From Parapedobacter luteus (GTDB taxonomy: Bacteria > Bacteroidota > Bacteroidia > Sphingobacteriales > Sphingobacteriaceae): 64,000 nt of DNA. Positions 44,710 to 54,037 of the stretch are shown piece by piece; the stretch's first letter is position 1; each line of letters opens with the position of its first letter. Position numbers and translations under genes: made by a program. The DNA is taken from assembly GCF_900168055.1 (NCBI RefSeq), contig NZ_FUYS01000004.1:248001-312000 (forward strand), written 5' to 3'. The notes below the pieces were generated by a model, which was not told the origin of the DNA, did not search any database, and was given only the letters and a program-made list of their open reading frames with translations.

Positions 44710-47700
44710 ATGAAAAAGCTAAAATTCAAGACACATATCTATTTAGGTTTTTCTGTATTAGTTATTCTTCTGTTGGCCAGTTTGTTGCATGTATCCCTAT
44801 TATTCTCGAAACTGGATGCAGCGCATACGATACTCGACCATATCAAAACCACGTTCCTGGTTACCGCTGTTTTGGTGTTTATAGTGATCCTGTGGCTGCT
44901 GGTGTATGTGACCAAGACGTTTGAACATTACAAAAAAACAGAACGCCTTATCCGCAAATCAAACGCCGATCTAAATAAGCTTTCGAAGGAAAAAGAAGTG
45001 GATAATTGGGCCTTGAATGGTTTAGCGACGCTGGATGACAACACACGCGGTGGACTAAGCGAACGGGTAATCGCTGTAAACGCCATCCAGACCATTTGCC
45101 AATACCTCGACGCAAAGGTAGGTGTCATCTACCTGAAAAGTGAAGCCGATGACAACGAATACCTGCATGGCGGCTCTTATGCGGTGCCAACCGAACATAT
45201 ACGGCCGAAAATCACAAAAAGCCAGGGGTTAATGGGGGAAAGTATTGCCTCCAAAAAACAGGTCGTCCTTACCGATATCCCGGATGGCTATTTAACGGTC
45301 ACCTCCGCACTTGGCGAGACAAAGCCCAAACATATCGTTATCCAGCCTTTTGTGTATGAAGACGAGGTTATTGGCGTCATGGAAATAGGTTTCTTCCACA
45401 AAATTGAGTCAGCCGTCGAGCATTTTCTAATCCGCGCAGGGGTCGATTTAGCTGTGGCGCTTAAAGTATCACGCACGCATGCTGCGCTTACCCACCTCGT
45501 TGAGGAAACCCGGCAACAAGCCGAGGAGTTGGCAGCCCAACGGGAAATACTCCGCACCACCAATGAAGAGCTGACGCACAAGACGTATTTGCTGGAGGCG
45601 TCCGAAGAAGAATTAAGGGTACAACAGGAAGAACTCAAGCACGCCAATACCGAGTTGGAAGAAAAGGCCCGGCTATTGGAGGAACGTAATTTTTCGATCG
45701 AACAGGCCCGGCAGTCCATTGCGATGAAAGCCAAAGAGCTTGAGCAGTCGGGCCAGTATAAAACGGAGTTTATGGCGAATATGAGCCACGAATTGCGTAC
45801 CCCGCTCAACAGCATCCTCATACTGGCCAAATTGCTGGAAGACAATAAATCCGGCAACCTCTTGCCTGAACAAGTAAGGTACGCAACGGTAATCCACCGA
45901 GCAGGTACCGATTTGCTTCAACTGATCAACAACATCCTGGATTTGGCGAAAATCGAGTCGGGCAGTGTCGAGCTGATCATTGAACGCATCGAATGTTCGA
46001 GCATTGCACAGGATTTGCTCGATCTGTTTGGAAGTATCGCCGATAGTAAAACCATCGACTTCTTCATTACGATCAACGACGGGCTGCCCCCCTTTATAAC
46101 CACCGATGAGCAGCGCCTTAAACAAATACTCAAGAACTTATTGTCCAATGCGTTTAAATTCACGCCGGAGGGCGGGCAGGTAACGCTTTCATTTGCCTTA
46201 GCAAGCCAATCGCCGGCATGGAAAACAGGCATGCTCCGCGGTATCCGTGCAAATGACGCCCTGGCGATATCCGTGATAGACAATGGTATAGGAATCGCGG
46301 AAGATAAGCAGCAGCTGATTTTTGAGGCCTTTAAACAAGCCGACGGTTCCATCAGCCGAAAATTCGGCGGTACCGGGTTGGGACTATCCATCTGCCGGGA
46401 GCTGGCCACCATGCTTGGCGGCGAACTTCACGTAAGCAGTATCGAACAGCGAGGCAGCACATTTACCCTGTTCATACCATTGCGTTATACCGGAAGCGCC
46501 CTCCTTACGTCGGCGAAAGAAGAACAGGGTGTATTCCCTTTGCCACCCAATGATGCAAAATATGGCAAGAAGCCGGAACCTTCTGCATCGTCAGCTATCG
46601 CTAAGCCACGGCGTCTGCTGATCGTTGAAGATGATCAGCATTTCGCCGATTTGCTGGCGCTTTGCGCACGCGAACATGGGTTTGAACCGTTGGTAGCCAA
46701 CGAAGGCCCTATTGGATTGCAGATGGCCTTCGATCACGTGCCGGATGCCATTATTTTAGACATCTTATTGCCCGTCATGGATGGATGGACAGTACTCAGA
46801 AAGCTTAAGGACAATCCAGACACCAAGGATATCCCTGTGCACCTGATGTCTGCCGATAAGTCCAGCAAACGGAAAATCGAGGATGAGACCGTCGGATTCC
46901 TCACGAAGCCAGCTGACAAACGATCACTTGAAGCACTCTTCGCCTTATTGGATAAAACCCTCATGCCACCTGTGAAAAAGGTATTGATTGTGGAGGATCA
47001 GATTGTCCAAAGCGACAGCCTCAAATCAACCCTCACCGCAAAAGGTGTGGAAGTGGAGCAGGCATTTACAGGTGCGGATGCGCTTGAGCTGCTCCAATCG
47101 GACATCCACTACGATTGCATCATTCTTGACATCAATTTGCCTGACAGGTCGGGCATTGAGGTGTTGGACGATATCAGACATACCGCAAAACATGCACAGA
47201 CGCCCGTCGTCATCAATACGGCAATGGAACTCAATGCCGAAATGACCGGGCGGATAATGCGCCATACCAAAACCCTGGTCATGAAGTCTGATCAATCGGG
47301 CCATCGCATCCTGGATGAGATCGATTTATTTATCAACAACGTCAAAAATAACCCGGCGCATAACAAACCGTCTAATGGACAAGGCTCACCTGCGCAACGT
47401 ACCCCACAAGTAGATAAAATATTACAAGGCAAGCGTATTCTCCTTGCCGACGACGATATGCGTAACATTTTTGCACTGAGCACCGTGTTTTCATCGTGCG
47501 GCTTGGAGATAGAGACCGCCAACAACGGACTCGAAGTGCTGCAGGCTATCCAGAAACAGTCTCATATTGACCTGATCTTGATGGATATCATGATGCCCGA
47601 AATGGACGGTTTTGAAGCCATCACAAAAATCAGATCGTTTAAGAAATTCGCCAAGCTGCCTATCATTGCCATGACTGCCAAAGCTATGCCTGGCGATCGA

Positions 47701-47793
47701 CAGCGCGCATTGGATGCCGGTGCAAATGATTACATTACCAAACCTGTAGATGCCAACAGACTGTTGTCCTTGATGCGTGTGTGGTTAAGCTAA
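44710..47793 (+). CDS. Hybrid sensor histidine kinase: TM, GAF, HisKA, HATPase, three REC domains
   Basis: A 1027-residue membrane kinase. Two membrane segments (about 7-30 and 43-65) bracket a very short loop, then a GAF domain (about 110-255), a long coiled coil (about 260-345) and the HisKA domain with phospho-His360 in ANMSHELRTPLNSI. HATPase motifs NLLSNAFKFTPEGG and GGTGLGLSICREL follow. Three receiver domains start near 635, 757 and 908, with phospho-Asp at 684, 807 and 959. It is the first gene of a four-gene run with CheR, CheB and another hybrid kinase; the signal is unknown. Confidence 0.93.
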   Translation: MKKLKFKTHIYLGFSVLVILLLASLLHVSLLFSKLDAAHTILDHIKTTFLVTAVLVFIVILWLLVYVTKTFEHYKKTERLIRKSNADLNKLSKEKEVDNWALNGLATLDDNTRGGLSERVIAVNAIQTICQYLDAKVGVIYLKSEADDNEYLHGGSYAVPTEHIRPKITKSQGLMGESIASKKQVVLTDIPDGYLTVTSALGETKPKHIVIQPFVYEDEVIGVMEIGFFHKIESAVEHFLIRAGVDLAVALKVSRTHAALTHLVEETRQQAEELAAQREILRTTNEELTHKTYLLEASEEELRVQQEELKHANTELEEKARLLEERNFSIEQARQSIAMKAKELEQSGQYKTEFMANMSHELRTPLNSILILAKLLEDNKSGNLLPEQVRYATVIHRAGTDLLQLINNILDLAKIESGSVELIIERIECSSIAQDLLDLFGSIADSKTIDFFITINDGLPPFITTDEQRLKQILKNLLSNAFKFTPEGGQVTLSFALASQSPAWKTGMLRGIRANDALAISVIDNGIGIAEDKQQLIFEAFKQADGSISRKFGGTGLGLSICRELATMLGGELHVSSIEQRGSTFTLFIPLRYTGSALLTSAKEEQGVFPLPPNDAKYGKKPEPSASSAIAKPRRLLIVEDDQHFADLLALCAREHGFEPLVANEGPIGLQMAFDHVPDAIILDILLPVMDGWTVLRKLKDNPDTKDIPVHLMSADKSSKRKIEDETVGFLTKPADKRSLEALFALLDKTLMPPVKKVLIVEDQIVQSDSLKSTLTAKGVEVEQAFTGADALELLQSDIHYDCIILDINLPDRSGIEVLDDIRHTAKHAQTPVVINTAMELNAEMTGRIMRHTKTLVMKSDQSGHRILDEIDLFINNVKNNPAHNKPSNGQGSPAQRTPQVDKILQGKRILLADDDMRNIFALSTVFSSCGLEIETANNGLEVLQAIQKQSHIDLILMDIMMPEMDGFEAITKIRSFKKFAKLPIIAMTAKAMPGDRQRALDAGANDYITKPVDANRLLSLMRVWLS

Positions 47794-47806
47794 CATCAAA
47801 ATAAAA

Positions 47807-48619
47807 ATGGGTATATCGTTCGAAAACCTGGAAGAGCTTATCGAGCTGGTCAATAATGTTCACGGCTTTGATTTACGTGGCTATACCCGAGCGTCACTCA
47901 AAAGACGGATTACACGCATCATGGAACTTTACCGCCTTGATTTCAGCAGCCTCAAAGATAATTTGGTGAATACTTCGGGATTTTTCAATCGGTTTCTAAC
48001 AGAAGTGACCGTTAACGTCACGGAGATGTTCCGCGATCCCGCTTTCTACGGCACATTGCGCGAAGAAGTTTTTCCGTACCTCGCGACCTTCCCTCATATC
48101 AAGATTTGGAGTGCCGGATGTTCAAGCGGTGAGGAAGCTTACTCCTTAGCCATCATGCTAAAAAAGCAAGGACTATACGATCGGTCTTTCATATATGGCA
48201 CCGATATCAACGCTAAGATGCTGGAGCGCGCCAAACAAGGCACCATTGATCTGAGAAAGATGAAAACATATTCTGACAACTACCTCCAAACGGCATCCGG
48301 CGAATCGCTTTCCGAATATTATGCCGTCCGGTACGATGCTGCTATCATCCATCATGATTTGCGGAAAAACATGCTGTTTTCCATCCACAACCTCGTGTCA
48401 GACGGCGTATTCAATGAATTCCAGCTCGTTACTTGCCGTAACGTCTTGATTTATTTCGATTTAACATTACAACAGCGTGTACTCAATTTGTTGTACGAAA
48501 GTCTCGCGTTATTTGGTTTTCTTTGCCTGGGATCGAAAGAAAGCCTTCGGTCCGAATCGTTAAAGCACAAATTCCGGTTAATTAACAAAAAGCAAAACAT
48601 ATATCAAAAAATTGCTTAA
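47807..48619 (+). CDS. CheR-type protein-glutamate methyltransferase
   Basis: A 270-residue SAM methyltransferase with the CheR N-terminal helical domain (about 1-70, LKRRITRIMELYRLDF) and the catalytic domain with WSAGCSSGEEAYSLAI (SAM loop), FIYGTDINAKMLERAKQG and VTCRNVLIYFDLTLQQR. CheR methylates chemoreceptors in chemotaxis; here no receptor gene is present and the partners are two hybrid kinases. It is 13 bp after the first kinase and overlaps cheB. Confidence 0.92.
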   Translation: MGISFENLEELIELVNNVHGFDLRGYTRASLKRRITRIMELYRLDFSSLKDNLVNTSGFFNRFLTEVTVNVTEMFRDPAFYGTLREEVFPYLATFPHIKIWSAGCSSGEEAYSLAIMLKKQGLYDRSFIYGTDINAKMLERAKQGTIDLRKMKTYSDNYLQTASGESLSEYYAVRYDAAIIHHDLRKNMLFSIHNLVSDGVFNEFQLVTCRNVLIYFDLTLQQRVLNLLYESLALFGFLCLGSKESLRSESLKHKFRLINKKQNIYQKIA

Positions 48620-49244
48620 ATTAACACCACATATCGCCCGCAAACTTCAAGGGACTGAAGTGCTCATATTAGCTTGTTCTGCGGGCGGATTTAAGGTTAT
48701 GTTTGAAATGCTCAAGGTGTTTCCGGAAAATTTGTCTATTGGCGTACTGGTCATTATCCACCGGAATCCCAAGTATGAAACGAATATCGAGGAAAGCATC
48801 AGGTCCAAGTGCCGCATTATGGTTAAGGTCGCGGAGGAAAAGGAACGCATCAAGCCCGCTACGGCGTACTTTGCTCCAGCCGGCTACCACTTATTAATAG
48901 AGCCTGACCGGAGCCTGTCCCTTGACGTCTCGGAACCGGTGAATTTCTGCAGACCGTCGATTGACGTAACGATGCAGAGTGTTGCCGATGTATATGGTGC
49001 CTCGACGACGGCGGTACTGTTGTCCGGAGCCAACCAAGATGGTGCAAAGGGTATGCAATCCATCCAACAAGCTGGTGGTTTATGCGTTGTACAGCGCCCT
49101 GAATATGCGGAAATCAAAACGATGCCCGAGGCGGCAATTGCACTTGGGGCGGCAGAACTCCTTCTGAGCGATGAGGAGCTTATCGCGTTCGGTCAAGAAT
49201 TAAACAACCATATATTGAAGAGCGATCAATCATGGAGAAATTGA
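48612..49244 (+). CDS. CheB-type methylesterase domain protein (no receiver domain)
   Basis: A 210-residue stand-alone CheB catalytic domain. The triad can be assigned to Ser23 (LACSAGGF), His50 (IIHRNPKYE) and the Asp in LLSGANQDGAKGM at about 144. The usual N-terminal receiver is absent. Translation probably starts at the TTG at 48612 inside the cheR end. Its end overlaps the next kinase start by 13 bp, so all three are translationally coupled. Confidence 0.88.
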   Translation: MLKLTPHIARKLQGTEVLILACSAGGFKVMFEMLKVFPENLSIGVLVIIHRNPKYETNIEESIRSKCRIMVKVAEEKERIKPATAYFAPAGYHLLIEPDRSLSLDVSEPVNFCRPSIDVTMQSVADVYGASTTAVLLSGANQDGAKGMQSIQQAGGLCVVQRPEYAEIKTMPEAAIALGAAELLLSDEELIAFGQELNNHILKSDQSWRN

Positions 49245-50845
49245 AGCTGGTCATCGTCGATGACAAAGAAGAGAATGTATTGAGTTTAAAGGCACTGCTC
49301 GCTGATATAGACGACTTGGAGATCTGGGGCAGCACTTCGCCCAACGAAGCGTTGCGCTATTGCTGGAACCAGGAGGTTGCCATTGCCCTGGTTGATGTGC
49401 AAATGCCGGAGATCAATGGCTTTGAATTCGTTTCGCTTTTGCAAAGCAACCCCAAGACTTGGCAAATCATGGTCATCATGGTTACAGCCATATCCAAAGA
49501 AGACAAGTCCCTATTGAAGGGCCTGTACAGCGGTGCAGTGGATTACCTATATAAACCCTTAAATCCGGATATCACAACGGCGAAGGTCAAGTCGTTTATG
49601 CAACAGGTGTATATCCAACGGGAACTGAAGCGGAAGAACGAAGAGTTGGAGCGATCGCACCTGGAACTGGTCAAAGCCAAAAAGGAGGCGGACCTGGCCC
49701 GTAAATCGAAAGAAAACTTCTTAGCGAATATGAGTCATGAAATCCGGACCCCTATCAATGGCATTATGGGAATCACCACCATGCTCCGGAACTCGCCGCT
49801 CAATGAAGAACAATCCGAATGGCTCGACTACCTGGAAAACGCTTCGCAGCAATTGCTTCTCATCATCAATGACATCCTCGATCTCTCGAAAATTGACTCG
49901 GGTAAGATGCGGATCGACTTTGCCAAAACTTCACTTCCCAATATTATCAAGGAGCTCTCCAATCTTTTTGCCTACAAAGCAGAACAGAAAGGCATCGCAT
50001 TTCATGTCATTACCGATGAAAACCTACCGAAGTTTATCCTCGCGGATTCCCTGCGGCTGACTCAAATATTGAGTAACCTGATTTCAAATGGCATCAAATT
50101 TACCGAGCGAGGGAGCGTCACATTGGAAACCAAGTTGCTTAGCCGGGCCAAACACCGGGTTCACATTCAGTTTTCGGTGAAAGATACGGGCATTGGCATC
50201 AACAGCAACGCTATAGACAAGATTTTCCAATCGTTTGAACAGGGCGAAGAAGGAATCACCAAACGATTTGGCGGCACGGGATTGGGACTCGCCATTGTAA
50301 AACGGCTGGTAAATCTGCACCAAGGACAAATCCATGCCTACAGCGAGGTGGATAAGGGCAGTGAATTTGTATTCGAATGCTGGTTTGATGAAGAAGCCTC
50401 CGAAGCAGCACCGAAATCGGACAAGAAACAATACACCGACATGCCGCCATTCAGCGACTTGCATATCCTCCTGGCCGAAGACAATGAGCTGAACAGCTTC
50501 ATGGTCAAACACATGCTGAATACATGGGGGATCTCCGTAGATACAGTAAAAAACGGAAAAGAAGCGTTGGACAAGGTGGAGGAAACGCCGTACAGCCTCA
50601 TCCTCATGGACGCACACATGCCTGTAATGAGTGGCTTTGACGCTATCCGAACCATCAGAAACGACCACAGGGAACACATCCGCCACATTCCCATTATTTC
50701 CATATCAGCATCGGTACTGCAACGGGAGCAGCAAGCCGCATATGCCGCTGGGGCTGACGCCGTCGTGGGTAAACCGTTTGATCCGGTATCTTTATACCAA
50801 ATCATTAAAACATTGACACAAGCGAAAACAGCGCCCCAACAGTAA
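49232..50845 (+). CDS. Hybrid response regulator/histidine kinase (REC-HisKA-HATPase-REC)
   Basis: A 537-residue soluble kinase. N-terminal receiver (about 1-120; phospho-Asp55 in ALVDVQMPEING), a linker helix, HisKA with phospho-His169 in ANMSHEIRTPINGI, HATPase (NLISNGIKFTERG, GGTGLGLAIVKRL), and a C-terminal receiver (about 405-530; phospho-Asp460 in LILMDAHMPVMSG). No sensor or membrane segment is present, so its input probably comes through the N-terminal receiver, perhaps from the membrane kinase upstream. It is the last gene of the cassette. Confidence 0.93.
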   Translation: MEKLKLVIVDDKEENVLSLKALLADIDDLEIWGSTSPNEALRYCWNQEVAIALVDVQMPEINGFEFVSLLQSNPKTWQIMVIMVTAISKEDKSLLKGLYSGAVDYLYKPLNPDITTAKVKSFMQQVYIQRELKRKNEELERSHLELVKAKKEADLARKSKENFLANMSHEIRTPINGIMGITTMLRNSPLNEEQSEWLDYLENASQQLLLIINDILDLSKIDSGKMRIDFAKTSLPNIIKELSNLFAYKAEQKGIAFHVITDENLPKFILADSLRLTQILSNLISNGIKFTERGSVTLETKLLSRAKHRVHIQFSVKDTGIGINSNAIDKIFQSFEQGEEGITKRFGGTGLGLAIVKRLVNLHQGQIHAYSEVDKGSEFVFECWFDEEASEAAPKSDKKQYTDMPPFSDLHILLAEDNELNSFMVKHMLNTWGISVDTVKNGKEALDKVEETPYSLILMDAHMPVMSGFDAIRTIRNDHREHIRHIPIISISASVLQREQQAAYAAGADAVVGKPFDPVSLYQIIKTLTQAKTAPQQ

Positions 50846-50899
50846 CATTAAAATTACAATTACGTGATAAATGCACTTTTCTACCTCTCCAAATTCAAC

Positions 50900-50907
50900 T
50901 ACCTTTG
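50900..50907 (+). promoter_or_regulatory. -7 element of the azurin gene
   Basis: TACCTTTG, an exact TAnnTTTG, 70 bp before the azurin ATG. No -33 at proper spacing was found. Confidence 0.4.
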
Positions 50908-50976
50908 GGGCGCAAACAACAGCACGGTTTGTATTGTTAACATATATTGATAACCCTGAAAGATTATAAAAAAGCA

Positions 50977-51510
50977 ATGAAACAGTTATTTTTAATTCCA
51001 GTAGTAGCAGGTTCGTTTTTTATCGCGGCATGTGGTGGTAGCCAAACAAAGGAAGAGTCAACCGACACGACGGAAGCGGCAGCTGAGCAGTCGGCCCCCG
51101 CGGTGGACATCCCCGGCTTAGACACGGTAACGGTAAGCAACGAGATAGCTTTGGAAGGGAACGACCTGATGAAATATGACAAGACCCTGTTTAGGGTAAA
51201 AGCCGGCCAGCCGGTAAAACTGACATTTCACAATGTCGGCGAAATGCCGAAGGAATCAATGGGACATAATGTGGTCGTTCTTCAACCGGGCACTGACTTA
51301 CCTGCGTTTGGTGGCGAAGCCATCAAGGCTCCAGACACCGAATACATTCCGGTGACTTTCGCATCGTCCATCGTAGCCCATACCAAACTGTTGGGCCCTG
51401 GGGAAACGGATGTCATTGAATTTACGTTGGATAGCAAAGGTGTATATCCATTTCTATGTAGCTTCCCTGGCCACTATGGTGTTATGCAGGGAAAAATTGT
51501 CGCTGAATAA
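50977..51510 (+). CDS. Azurin-type blue copper lipoprotein
   Basis: A 177-residue protein with a lipoprotein signal (MKQLFLIPVVAGSFFIAACG, lipobox Cys in FIAACGG), a Ser/Thr/Glu-rich linker, and an azurin cupredoxin domain. Copper ligands are visible: His in KESMGHNVVVL, and Cys, His, Met in FLCSFPGHYGVMQG. It carries electrons in the periplasm. The ATG at 50977 makes the signal peptide start; 50947 adds ten residues with no role. A terminator follows at 51535. Confidence 0.94.
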   Translation: MKQLFLIPVVAGSFFIAACGGSQTKEESTDTTEAAAEQSAPAVDIPGLDTVTVSNEIALEGNDLMKYDKTLFRVKAGQPVKLTFHNVGEMPKESMGHNVVVLQPGTDLPAFGGEAIKAPDTEYIPVTFASSIVAHTKLLGPGETDVIEFTLDSKGVYPFLCSFPGHYGVMQGKIVAE

Positions 51511-51534
51511 GGCTTGGCGATCCCATGGAATAAC

Positions 51535-51564
51535 AAAAAAGACAGTCGGCAGGCTGTCTTTTTT
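51535..51564 (+). terminator. Intrinsic terminator after azurin
   Basis: An 11-bp stem, AAAAAAGACAG (51535-51545) with CTGTCTTTTTT (51554-51564), directly followed by GC. A bidirectional type with A and T tracts. Confidence 0.82.
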
Positions 51565-51633
51565 GCTATACACTTTCTGCCTCAGCGTAATTATGCTTAC
51601 CTTTGAATCATCGAATCGAATAATTTTCATCAC

Positions 51634-53040
51634 ATGCAATACGACGTCATAGTAATCGGTAGCGGGCCCGGTGGGTATGTGGCTGCTATCCGTTGCGCAC
51701 AATTGGGCTTAAAAACAGCTGTTATCGAAAAATACAACACCTTTGGTGGCACCTGCCTTAACGTAGGATGTATCCCGTCAAAGGCGTTATTGGACTCGTC
51801 CGAACATTATCACAATGCCGCCAAGCACTTCGGTGCCCATGGCATCAACTTGAGCAACCTTCAGGTAGACATGAAGCAAATGATGGCTCGGAAGAGCGAT
51901 GTCATTGCCCAAAACGTAGCGGGCATCGAATTTCTGTTCAAGAAGAATAAAATCGACAGCTTCACCGGGGTGGGTTCCTTTGTCGATAAAAACACCGTTA
52001 AGGTGACGAAGAGCGACGGCGCAACCGAGCAGATTACGGCGAAGAACGTAATCATAGCCACGGGGTCAAAACCCACGGCACTGCCCTTCCTTCCGGTAGA
52101 CAAAAAACGGATCATTACCTCTACCGAAGCGCTGACGCTTACCGAAGTACCTAATCACCTCATCGTCATTGGCGGCGGAGTCATCGGGCTGGAACTTGGC
52201 TCGGTCTACGCCCGCCTGGGGGCCAAGGTATCCGTGGTAGAATACGAAAAATCCATCATCCCAACCATGGACGGGGGCCTGGGCAAAGAATTACAACGCG
52301 TCTTGAAGAAATCGCTTGGCATGGAGTTCTTTCTGGGTCACAAAGTTACAGGCGCTACCGCCAAAGGCAAAAAGGTAACCGTCACCGCGGAGAGCCCGAA
52401 AGGAGAAGCCGTGAAATGGGAAGGCGACTACTGTATTGTAGCGGTGGGCCGCACAGCCTACACCGAAGGATTAGGCTTGGAAAATATCGGCATCACACTG
52501 GAGGAACGTGGAAAAAAAGTCCCCGTAAACGAACACTTGGAGACTTCCGTGCAGGGCGTATATGCCATTGGCGATGTTATCAAGGGAGCCATGCTTGCCC
52601 ATAAGGCCGAAGATGAAGGTGTTTTCGTAGCCGAACACATCGCGGGCCAGAAACCCCACATCGACTATAACCTTATTCCGGGGGTCGTCTATACTTGGCC
52701 TGAAGTAGCCAGTGTAGGAAAAACCGAAGAACAGCTCAAGGCTGCGGGCCATGCGTACAAGACCGGCTCCTTCCCATTCAAAGCCAGTGGGCGCGCAAAG
52801 GCCAGCGGCGATACGGATGGATTTGTCAAAGTGCTGGCTGACGCATCGACCGATGAAGTGCTCGGTGTACACATGATAGGACCGCGTGCCGCAGACATGA
52901 TTGCAGAGGCAGCCGTAGCAATGGAATACCGCGCATCGGCCGAAGACATCGGCCGGATCTGCCATGCGCATCCCACTTTTACCGAAGCATTTAAGGAAGC
53001 TTCCCTTGCCGCTACCGCCAATAGGCCCATACACATGTAA
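51634..53040 (+). CDS. lpdA: Dihydrolipoyl dehydrogenase
   Basis: E3 subunit that reoxidises lipoamide for 2-oxoacid dehydrogenases or the glycine system. 468 residues with the FAD loop VIGSGPGGYVAAIRCAQLG, redox disulphide GGTCLNVGCIPSK, NAD loop VIGGGVIGLELGSVYARLG, the FAD-binding YAIGDV and the catalytic His-Glu pair in HAHPTFTEA. Sequence type is that of the classical E3 of 2-oxoglutarate dehydrogenase. A second E3-like gene lies at 54038. A long hairpin follows the stop. Confidence 0.95.
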   Translation: MQYDVIVIGSGPGGYVAAIRCAQLGLKTAVIEKYNTFGGTCLNVGCIPSKALLDSSEHYHNAAKHFGAHGINLSNLQVDMKQMMARKSDVIAQNVAGIEFLFKKNKIDSFTGVGSFVDKNTVKVTKSDGATEQITAKNVIIATGSKPTALPFLPVDKKRIITSTEALTLTEVPNHLIVIGGGVIGLELGSVYARLGAKVSVVEYEKSIIPTMDGGLGKELQRVLKKSLGMEFFLGHKVTGATAKGKKVTVTAESPKGEAVKWEGDYCIVAVGRTAYTEGLGLENIGITLEERGKKVPVNEHLETSVQGVYAIGDVIKGAMLAHKAEDEGVFVAEHIAGQKPHIDYNLIPGVVYTWPEVASVGKTEEQLKAAGHAYKTGSFPFKASGRAKASGDTDGFVKVLADASTDEVLGVHMIGPRAADMIAEAAVAMEYRASAEDIGRICHAHPTFTEAFKEASLAATANRPIHM

Positions 53041-53046
53041 AAAAAA

Positions 53047-53091
53047 GCCGTTTAATGCCGCCGTAGAAGACGTACAGCGGCATTAAACGGC
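53047..53091. terminator. Perfect 15-bp hairpin after lpdA
   Basis: GCCGTTTAATGCCGC (53047-53061) pairs perfectly with GCGGCATTAAACGGC (53077-53091), loop of 15 nt in which GTA/TAC can add pairs. An A-run precedes and a short AGCCTTTCT tail follows. Confidence 0.82.
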
Positions 53092-53155
53092 AGCCTTTCT
53101 ATAAACCGTGTTATGCAGTGAACAATTGAGTCGTTAATTTACTGATAATACGCAT

Positions 53156-53545
53156 ATGAATTTCCACACGCGCAAATGGGTCAAGCCCGAAGACCTCAAC
53201 CCAAATGGGACATTATTCGGAGGCACACTGCTCCGATGGATCGATGAAGAAGCAGTGATTTATGCGATTGTACAATTGGGCAATCCGCATGTCGTGACCA
53301 AGTTTATCTCTGAAATAAACTTTGTGAGTTCGGCCAAGCAAGGCGATATCATCGAACTGGGCATCACGGCGACGCATTTCGGCCGTACGTCGATTACGCT
53401 CACTTGCCAAGTACGCAATAAAATCACCCGCAAAAGCATCCTGACCATCGATAAGCTCGTATTTGTGAACCTGGACCGCGATGGCAATCCAACGCCCCAT
53501 GGCAAGACGGAAATCACCTATGCTTATGCAGGAAATCGGCCTTGA
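53156..53545 (+). CDS. Acyl-CoA thioesterase (hotdog fold)
   Basis: A 129-residue hotdog protein of the YciA/BACH type. The active-site region is NPNGTLFGGTLLRWIDEEAV, with the Asp at the helix start, and KFISEINFVSSAKQGD with HFGRTSITLTCQV follows. It hydrolyses acyl-CoA; chain-length preference is unknown. It is convergent with the DUF3817 gene 3 bp away. Confidence 0.88.
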   Translation: MNFHTRKWVKPEDLNPNGTLFGGTLLRWIDEEAVIYAIVQLGNPHVVTKFISEINFVSSAKQGDIIELGITATHFGRTSITLTCQVRNKITRKSILTIDKLVFVNLDRDGNPTPHGKTEITYAYAGNRP

Positions 53546-53548
53546 CGT

Positions 53549-53854
53549 TTAGGCCTCCTGCTTCACTTTCCGCTCTACGAAAAACGGTGCAAACGGAATC
53601 AACGAAGCGATGAAAAACAAGACAACGCGGCTGAACTTCCACTTATACCGATCTGTGCACATCCACAGTAGATAGCAATATGCTATAAACAGGATACCGT
53701 GTGCCCAGCCCACGTATTTGACGCCTAACGTGGCCCATTCGTAGTCTGTGGTTCGTTTCAGAATGGAGAATGTGACTAACACGACCATGGATATTCCTTC
53801 GACAACAGCGACGTTGCGGAACCAGTTTAAAAGTTGCTTAAGATGATTGCTCAT
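53549..53854 (-). CDS. DUF3817 membrane protein
   Basis: A 101-residue protein with three hydrophobic segments: LLNWFRNVAVVEGISMVVLV, YVGWAHGILFIAYCYLLW and VVLFFIASLIPFAPFF. The VVEGIS...GWAHG...PFAPFFVER pattern is that of DUF3817. The start at ATG 53854 fits better than 53884. Function unknown. Confidence 0.88.
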   Translation of the reverse strand: MSNHLKQLLNWFRNVAVVEGISMVVLVTFSILKRTTDYEWATLGVKYVGWAHGILFIAYCYLLWMCTDRYKWKFSRVVLFFIASLIPFAPFFVERKVKQEA

Positions 53855-53968
53855 GATTAATGATTTGCCCGGCAAGTTAGCCAATTATCTCCGGCACCGA
53901 TAATTGACCGGCGGGGTTTGACGGAAATGTGACGGTCGGCCTCCCCTACAGCTTATCAAAAAAATACG

Positions 53969-53976
53969 TAAGTTTG
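53969..53976 (+). promoter_or_regulatory. -7 element of the second lpd gene
   Basis: TAAGTTTG, exact TAnnTTTG, about 60 bp before the ATG at 54038. Confidence 0.4.
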
Positions 53977-54037
53977 TAGCCACCGTATTTTGATTGGACA
54001 ACACAAAGTGAATCAATCTCAAGAAACAATTAACTAT

